Part shown: positions 63,301-64,000 of the stretch, one piece after another
How positions within the stretch are numbered: the stretch's first letter is position 1
Layout of the letters: every line of letters starts with the position of its first letter
Source of the DNA: Aved-18 sp964606665
GTDB taxonomy: Bacteria > Cyanobacteriota > Vampirovibrionia > Obscuribacterales > Obscuribacteraceae
NCBI GenBank assembly: GCA_964606665.1
Contig: CAZSHS010000001.1
Span: 236,663-300,662, forward strand
Direction: 5' to 3'
DNA length: 64,000 nt
Notes under the pieces: model-generated
The model's database searches: none
Seen by the model: only the letters and a program-made list of their open reading frames with translations
Told to the model about the DNA's origin: nothing
Position numbers and translations under genes: made by a program

Positions 63301-64000
63301 GCAAGCCCGAACTTGTAAGGTCACTTCTTTTGCTATCTGAGTTTTCTGAGCATGCAAAAACAGTTAGAAATATTCTCGATGACCAAAATCTCTGGCAAAC
63401 CGATGGACAATATTCATACGCTAGGTTTGGGCAAAGAATGGCTCGCTCAGACGGTGGGCTGGCAGATTTTTCACCATCTGCGGTGCAGGACGAAGGTAAT
63501 ATAATCACCCCAGACTTTTTCTCAAATAGAAATGCTGGAAGAAACACAAGCGGTGCAACGAATGCTGCAGCGCCCGGTTCTAATGCTCAGCTCTTCAACC
63601 TTGCCGACGCCAAAGCAAAAGCAAATGCAAACCAAACTCGTGCTCGCAACTCAGTGAAACCTCAAACTGTTGAAGGAATTCTTGGTGAGATTGAGAAATC
63701 CGGAGTCAGTCCAGATGTACTGGCTCGTTTTAGAGAACATCAAAAACGCGCTTTTAGTCTAGACGTCTCAAAAGAACAAGTTATTGCCGATTTGCAATAT
63801 GCACTGGAGTATGTCCAGTCTAAAGTAACAAGAGAAGTCGACGATGCTTATGCTGGACTTGCAGGTGATGTGAATCCTCAATTGCAGGCAAAATTGGTCG
63901 CTGATTTGCTTGATCGTGTGCAGAATCTATATATCGATCTTGCAGATGCAGGAATTTCTTTGAAAACAGTTTCGGTCGATTATTCTTTGAGCAGTTCGCC
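45324..64000 (+). CDS. Giant multidomain protein (at least 6,225 residues; 3' end off window)
   Basis: One open frame from ATG 45324 (an in-frame TGA sits directly upstream) to the window edge without a stop. No signal peptide is present. Map by residue: 1-75 acidic and disordered; about 76-830 DG-rich YD/RHS-like beta repeats; 830-1830 helical; 1836-1895 hydrophobic and Gly/Ala-rich; 2323-2328 HEILGH; 2520-2542 a PD-(D/E)XK-like D...DLK; about 2990-3080 more DG repeats; 3140-3800 three copies of a helical-plus-beta module; HE-type motifs at 4042, 4668 and 5624; about 5000-5210 a patatin-like domain; then helical and coiled-coil regions with an Asn/Ala-rich linker. It resembles polymorphic toxins and giant RHS-type proteins in texture, but I know no family with this domain order. 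Codon use looks like that of its neighbours. Confidence 0.88.
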   Translation, partial: MVEESNNAKGATEAEAPAENEPDKTLLAQNTPFETSDALLRDTQTTQARLIADAQAKVGQAPDSRVGPSLQQDPVKNLYEILLAQNRITDLPAGKPDVKTPGLGALQIDVSVAKDGYKISQTKNGTVISFDQPETRNGLAEIRKLPNGELIAIYKNRADGLVQEKISTLASGVSKERTFEGNPEGIKREVVTASNSGTVEIERSFLSSANQSQMLSESKVFNPQGDERTVRRFADGRERLISVQKDGTRTESESLNGQLVSVVRPDGLELNPVRTEGRIVQLASNIDPAQLGLLNFTAGGDPGGKVEANLAKIQIASLTGEIFLNADGTFGVQENLRDTTRQTLQTAANVTRDQAGLVREVKANVTRVGPDGQVRTLPLWIAKLDTSGKLETAQLGNKIFSLGRDGKWLEQEIGENGSLKPATQAKFSKIELDSSGNLSFTEPLKTDDKSQSNRIEVVRQDGARIIKTTIQSDGRNMELVQATFNTDGELNRFLYDRSGNLSEIYTADGRVLRRTGTQVASINPQIPERWQEIGTGSFIDGAATVTGQGDLVFGLGTTNERKILLAGATISGDNLLASSPVIKSTQEGNLTVRTLPDGKVVKSDAQGRVITSVANNSAITYEYEGETTNVRAVTINNQRFELDQQLKQQGRTVYRRTGPGAESKIDLNKDIIGQVMAMPDGSLRAMLGPSRETVIRHDGTRVSTSDNGSLLVRSPGGKVLETTDSKGRNVKYDYGALPGHVFGKQGEQLKSITVTENGKVETWSTQDGFNWTSSNNSSAFQGFRTLNQETGVLSERTLEGGLLEYRLEEGKTTVSNLNIKERAEALRVAINSNDPKKVLDVVRENVSELDAESTYLLRKQFNAQDDKELPLALARAVGTDFRQLEVLGYFSRTGQLGEDSALKLTVNAYEQQKGYFTRDRDTTQLLQETRRLLGTLSERERAQVDVALKSLKEQQQKLFGNIAQNPLPVPASLKELFGANGPGNGIANYDDYHKALFRVALERGVDKRTAAEQSEIIKAAVRKDQDYAMEAMSVGFSTKEGRAEFLNSGGRELIKSEYGGVTNYFNGRVDRLIRFAERGSMNPLDEFERSLGWISSNDEKALEHALEQFTDEERAQFASGMRLRQDIKDGKLKETSLNAEQADQLKYYDRAIEVLKKAHYQLGVLSADRQISGYVDKILRKGGTDTAEKLVGMGVATNFFGTYKNDSTRAIEDIGQSSFEALIRGLGRDKDGKLVSNYTVDMSRKIELNLSSGSAQEAKDIVQRQAQYVADMRDLAEKITQGRAGEIDFETLRAKIPALQNLPKEQWSNLIAGYKVSLSVEQARATGQTFNLDPQQKTALEAYAGDNPLRRFLEGSKVDIALNRIETGETFANLKQALSKPETARSQSEKELIEQFKSLNLNMERQTASVEQMRQAFIQTLGEEANKSFSAYKDQLHAAVRSNARRDVTSAIRDSSGSTFNYFSDANSMLNAIRFMSAADQERLRREPNFGPGLIAMLNEHLPSGSEAVVSVAKALIEEIKLGKTPVGSQANPEVTPLSIASELLEKNAAGKLDVKQVSELIQKYLSEDKQDKLRSQLMNSPVLKEAVNKLLANDAAYDTYLKPMIERGILPVETLRMLHGMSGTGIDKANQVGFFKQAVLGANERGLAFLKSEENAQQRMVLLNSLEPNARAIAEAVIAQGSVKPEDRVRAFLSDNGVSKDDLRQLLAKLKPQERMDMLRNYTLKYGGQMRAQILEKMPTAERDEWMRLTQPNWSTEMSYLNTLSRVAATDYGASAWIGRNFNTMHLSELAAFEAQKLKYEGEIPPEILRGIEDATDKAIKAWQESKSATQEGLVTAGAMALTMLMPIAAPYLAGARGAQMVAALFNSWRIIPIAGFGFGGLSTAVNESMMGNDAHIMRALNGDTHAARALMGEFLKMSVLSAVNVVGGEHLHLSLNSALKLAGKDMMLAANKVTADTVASIAGIAGTKAESALQGQMRHIWASAVANGHKELESSIRVGLNEVNRRYSLNLSEAVLSTLSKDLNKNLMAEMSNRGVAEAGKQFWTELFKRHALSMGYMTLTGGVGMGLSEATNMMVADGHIDWSRLRQSAQMGLLMGAGFGSVFKTAGLAGIVGTRAYRSIKGTETAPSAAVHAARPTEAEPAAAELALAAKDAPEPHRSGLISTKAEDAGFTYEEWAALATKDSIIPEKITVRPEGSAPVGIELLGLKPEDPFTKTFSSVLQDVLDKLSPVERAWIEHSGLNVVLADTLHHYEAVKGTSGKKLAEMQAYGWGNKTTFENVAALHHDGNAVFFNHFRDLDGKLATFSPERLRSDLEHLIKHEILGHGRDWSMGRVSESVEFYDLLKAATFSSSNPEALKLRTILSKHEDHPHVKARDAARAEPQEVHNLRLLYHPELRSALRETTADFLGGLIPAIDGVSGHRAFSYLNARQRLALRPDPVVGNMESWIKHFEESQADISLVNSNHSLDGIKRQAAIYPHLVESLKNQKLADETSLYDAGWRIYAVEEGAPADKVGVDFFMVNINKENKRYGDFYPLDLKTISTKNQRKIADIPDIRKGGVIQVKDTDFAVQDGVMEYVAGGASAQLVALVSSDAPFNLGTDIPFPGILKRNRAQTEAQADVLGKWLERKRSSRTETFSQHVRFGVVSYFNKTANIVLSSEAQVAARIAALEVFADFVRERVSLAVKKSSGDFNRVASNDFGELHIVTRDGLIGEIGSPRSVFESILPANYNSIASGSELKIVQQKIVDEILQGLQKKGTPATPREVREINAKVEEAIKSELLLFRKAFLNRESQIPSEDLAARQEYINEATRRLQRRLKGKDITQLSNSQPDAIYGAHVDPAQPGDFSTRPVLDQSNLGGVTRDVNAGPFFAREKIVAGKNLLDYEFPQGVPTPDAIVAQAALHPNAINVVPAMQAFLNEAERMGLSQTQRATDLYHAYAVATGMRDAPLSPQLQAKAAQVYLETAVFAYNALSRLDASRSMTDIVLAKPRSGELTSSVFEHGGFEIQEMGTGRIVRKDSTGNVRITDDSSRVLYAISADGANEIFYNRSNGVVSSVIHQPSGVVREFGARSTVDNLASLSASHSAFDLPDGGYRWGSTLSHDTHTIDGSTGTFKPRTGELAYENISHATDLNTLQNVVFASELSPYFRKFQSDFSRVLRDLLQNEALFEHIPDDRLIPAYLALLQGESPSKDIRFQSEVITQAARDIQSRQAALAEVMHHARMMIQDLQPGEMEPKIDVRLRHAVAYMRASADLFNVVAAARASLGDQIPADLRLKLAVNGFKSSKTDGQSEIVFTSNKRIILRKSRDGQTEILLGKEVESQDVSTADIQAQAQKNQDNVKVLYRIAPGGEETFAFARDNTLIHSSGNRYPLASGNANLASPPQALNAIPPSGTAYRLDAKGNIVFEFSDGSRIVWRKEGTHEIVKADSSLHYLNLNAEREQRALLDLISQDSELSAMRLEDAVNSFAYRQGALQETKAAYLRHAFMILSGERHLGSPETLPSLAERTMAVRKMLTQAARIDSLWFAAAKHYPRERLSVGFRVNADGSIGQSIANSPTRLFRSGEPHIHFELDEAGTIRGYRNGRVISVLPSDGLAPIFFKYSASGKPTEVILATGDSFTGKAKVMKDADGPYAVTVIPENSPEVQVFYFDGAREVLTRAANRYIDGVEENFQSRVSVRPDVERRMMQSLESNPAFYSVVRDALSGDLTPEDIFQIRMILQGHRTPGAPEAELVAQAQGLVKTLSFLRGKYKENISVHISDDGVVRAFGTAGDVVNTGSAKLYSFEPEESVQRPQARSKPASNDSEVIDFRTRQSESARILDSTSETGARIEATSADAQLTLRISIADQSLLQHFWNMYPELSVAMFNRMTEILSEVRNAWVKDLPTLFATRRSMLSDLAKQRALVISLEKQMIAEGLDPAFIAAAKRGEEWASYGELGSKLASENAKYIKARTEHAAFNKEVFAEIAKRQNDLEIAYRKWLVELGMPDVAIGLKRPPRVRAAFANAFYMFGQRKISFSEHLTYGASTVDDLTGTLYHEAVHLMQDYLIVRRAIKEVLGAHQDVSSVSLADVAAKYAQLTDITPNQSAIAAFIKKAATRDVLITDEEFEHAALVANSVKTYKALNENFTHMQSSHAAVEALIQRLDQSENFDTIIELKDVITSGSNLANGKGFRQYMQSSLAVLSEVDTELASLDPSQRDLASSTLYANYKEKLKQAMVADLATMREEILGSWNPYVNQLLEREAFVAFIIQPGSLAELMPYLLPVKPNHDGIRVNSALAPEKFEALLIALRNNFSSVKNIRKLGQISQLVLDLEMMKDFHQESLDLTAQIRNVIEQRLAAFNDLTYRTADPESSVKGAALDYWLPFLESESIGAKFDPEKIKLLRRELFDEEGYINESEVKALFGRNGVPPAVEFALHKLRSGDEPAQVHTDNVVAGINAHLDRLRAIESIANSHASAQGFDTYYSLPPGVSERILNRWKIYVSQGLRPNTPMARVVALVYPRMQQAIERLEDAWHYATRDSAARLQWQRDLHKGVSERESLVLDAKNAYLLLKAAQERLKKSPSDSALQSDVTRLKRNHKRAANEYRKALEPDLVEYRRRESQSADLLREFVKDLGLHANNLNFKSMDDFGHYVIGSGDVNLNRQLLLDAHGSNLIGVVSAHEIAAHLADDTLMVRAAIQKAEKRLKVQIDSTNSEHLQAVQNEYAQTLRGKAELQEVWLVKLLEERSSRPEWQRNLSADEIKHVRKVVESFIDLLDSKDIPLIQTRLGKILERSRVIASYGTRLQLEAEQRLGFSELHNLLFEISRRNSKSASRLRAELLGPGALPKELKRALKVYGRLSQNDSQNVLTVAQQKERNIEYAKVQEYLISRILKQLERNNKKAAAADLQGDYYTSFRERMATRAMEHHSGFKHFLDAYQRGVDLGRWLEAIDQDGKPVDLTVRQKTKGLVRIEPGEQGQQPRIISAENARARIEVDRHESFAPPFIPDPRIENYDLVFSASGSQWVAHLGVLAELQNHVTFNNPNKNLTGISGGAIVAALLARGYSPDQIIRAVLERPHLFQADFFTAMTSFTFSGNFSMEGWLRTLIDNFDLVPSPNLRIVAAERLQDGSHRPFVFEFESVDLNNAAIRKAEQEKLLIALTASTAAVDLNVAPVYYRVDGREIMLVDGAYYSPIGDAVHNNRPSIVSYVGPGSNPILRRMYEATPTFPNRPDFIKVEAQHPDLDPANFLLGRRQRSEIIEQAQARTKQTIDKELAGNAENESPNTSRRTLNSNADYVDSTNLSRDNNLFNTHASLKARGLSDFELDDLIKEIRSSKYWQGDDFHAVSDLVSKIEAVLQARRQYNIGLNEFHSAVDALVDQGLNIIEIGAQRRALISRLKAREAEVGRAISALDELEPWMRDIVSKKLAPQAELFPPKAESSLKRVETTANQETQTTATTDLWREVENIRLATRRSEIYRLIESAIPEISRIPSERFAERIIKMMSEPEWASDRSLLLVEMRNLQRQIDQLDSQAKSLQRAGDYEGNQSINLELDRLRIKHALISREIAEIAQQRMAILQRVSDELMDEMRLPRVHYKAEMFSHSGGGYMPGRGEVTIRYDMLLKSHGHEGLATILHHEQVMHNWQDMNVVRLAIESVIPKFEKLQDVSRQILSDNSLFGSIASKYKELTSRDLSQEYMARVLMAARDQGPLSQKPNFGKTENLSIAHKVDGMRRVATNEYQLAEIFADSFKSVGNFLENSTQLFNLHRKLTLLISDLVNPNPDIAINALHELSEQLNMKGSTALDRRIHAATISQSYFDRFGVPPALRKFVDLSMGTPEAIGQAQEYAREVANMLERTRAKAAHRLVHEARQYYTSAIEEWAYSGSDLQAYLYSKKLAEQLGLDSRPIAPVADVAAADISVSGIISASTRDIKRESANLDSMFVEIYAALQVVDSYRGRDSFDEMLIHAARLKDPEVQRTLDQIYTGGIGSGPVAPETKRLQTILSKPELVRSLLLLSEFSEHAKTVRNILDDQNLWQTDGQYSYARFGQRMARSDGGLADFSPSAVQDEGNIITPDFFSNRNAGRNTSGATNAAAPGSNAQLFNLADAKAKANANQTRARNSVKPQTVEGILGEIEKSGVSPDVLARFREHQKRAFSLDVSKEQVIADLQYALEYVQSKVTREVDDAYAGLAGDVNPQLQAKLVADLLDRVQNLYIDLADAGISLKTVSVDYSLSSS
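52290..52551 (+). other. Metallopeptidase-like motif 1 in giant protein (HEILGH ... ETTAD)
   Basis: Codons for HEILGHG start at 52290 (residue 2323). A helix with E-T-T-A-D follows 82 residues later (Glu2405, Asp2409). The two together look like a zinc site with a downstream acidic ligand, as in gluzincin-type peptidases and lethal-factor-like toxins. The spacing is HExxxH, one residue longer than the classical HExxH, so activity is uncertain. Confidence 0.4.
52863..53010 (+). other. PD-(D/E)XK nuclease-like segment in giant protein
   Basis: Asp2520 in KVGVDFFMVNI and the Asp2540-Leu-Lys2542 triad in FYPLDLKT are 20 residues apart, on what look like two successive beta strands. This is the core D...(D/E)xK arrangement of PD-(D/E)XK nucleases. 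No other nuclease motif was confirmed, so this is a suggestion only. Confidence 0.3.
57360..57510 (+). other. HE-motif module copy A (HEAVH) in giant protein
   Basis: Classical HExxH, HEAVHLMQDYLIVRRAI, with the His codon at 57447 (residue 4042). It shares the pattern HE..(.)H..xD...VR.AI with copies B and C. Preceding residues PPRVRAAFANAFYMFG resemble the region before copy C (PRVHYKAEMFSHSGGG). Confidence 0.55.
59220..59400 (+). other. HE-motif module copy B (HEIAAH) in giant protein
   Basis: HEIAAHLADDTLMVRAAI with the first His codon at 59325 (residue 4668). The D-D and M-V-R-A-A-I positions line up with copies A and C. The extra residue gives HExxxH. Confidence 0.5.
60321..60960 (+). 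other. Patatin-like phospholipase domain in giant protein
   Basis: Residues about 5000-5210. The nucleophile elbow is G-I-S-G-G in NLTGISGGAIVAALLARG (Ser5038, codon 60435). The catalytic Asp lies in MLVDGAYYSPIGD (Asp5174, codon 60843), 136 residues on, close to the spacing in plant patatins. The N-terminal strand NYDLVFSASGSQWVAHLGVL stands where patatins have a Gly-rich DGGGxRG oxyanion loop; here it reads SASGSQW, so it is altered. Patatin-like domains cleave membrane lipids and occur in bacterial effectors such as ExoU. Confidence 0.75.
62055..62535 (+). other. HE-motif module copy C (HHEQVMH) in giant protein
   Basis: HEQVMHNWQDMNVVRLAI with the second His of HHE at 62193 (residue 5624). 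About 100 residues on is AEIFADSF (Glu5731), matching the E-x-x-A-D helix behind motif 1. This is the most complete of the repeated modules. Confidence 0.5.

Overview
The window reads as chromosomal DNA from a non-photosynthetic relative of cyanobacteria, most likely Melainabacteria/Vampirovibrionia and perhaps Obscuribacterales. This is inferred from gene content, not from a marker gene. The pointers are a SufR-like regulator divergent from sufCBD-rieske-sufS-sufU-sufT, an Mrp ATPase without the usual CxxC pair, a secreted protein with a cyanobacterial-porin-like SLH segment, a possible Tic20-like membrane protein, and many GGDEF proteins. No photosynthesis genes, transposases, phage genes or CRISPR arrays were seen.

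Layout. 1-2325 (minus): a putative polymorphic-toxin-like protein followed by two tandem paralogous small genes (candidate immunity proteins; the second runs off the left edge). 2378-9185: the sufR-like gene and the divergent Fe-S assembly operon, every gene abutting or overlapping the next apart from a 26-base gap before sufT. 9186-12504: a membrane-anchored spermidine-synthase-like protein, then mrp. 12710-15236: recN, a promoter, tRNA-Gln(UUG) and the L25 gene. 15264-20246 (minus): a small membrane protein overlapping a histidine kinase, an inositol-phosphatase-family enzyme, an SLH protein and a sialate O-acetylesterase-like protein. 20418-24057: a secreted Asn/Gln-rich protein, then the classical yceD-rpmF-plsX-fabD block linking ribosome and fatty-acid/phospholipid synthesis. 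24095-28935: amidohydrolase, degenerate GGDEF protein, secD-secF. 28932-38199: small unknowns, an SDR, the divergent queG/queA pair, a degenerate GGDEF protein, cinA, folD and thiL. 38246-45186: yggT, a Tat-exported propeller-like protein, an M48 peptidase with a zinc ribbon, a broken AlkD-like gene, a coiled-coil/zinc-ribbon protein, a GAF-GGDEF diguanylate cyclase, a membrane protein and a secreted TPR-like protein.

The last 18.7 kb (45324 to the right edge) is one uninterrupted reading frame of at least 6,225 codons whose end lies outside the window. I read it codon by codon and found no stop. It carries DG-rich YD/RHS-like beta repeats, long helical tracts, a patatin-like lipase domain with GxSxG and DGA motifs, a PD-(D/E)XK-like motif and four HE(x2-3)H motifs, three of which are clearly divergent copies of one module. 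This is the most unusual object in the window: a giant multi-enzyme, toxin-like protein of unknown role. The gene pair at the left edge may belong to the same weaponry theme, but no physical link is visible.

Start codons were re-chosen wherever the longest frame overran a neighbouring gene or a signal peptide; GTG and TTG starts are common. Family assignments rest on motifs and overall resemblance read by eye; no database search was run.
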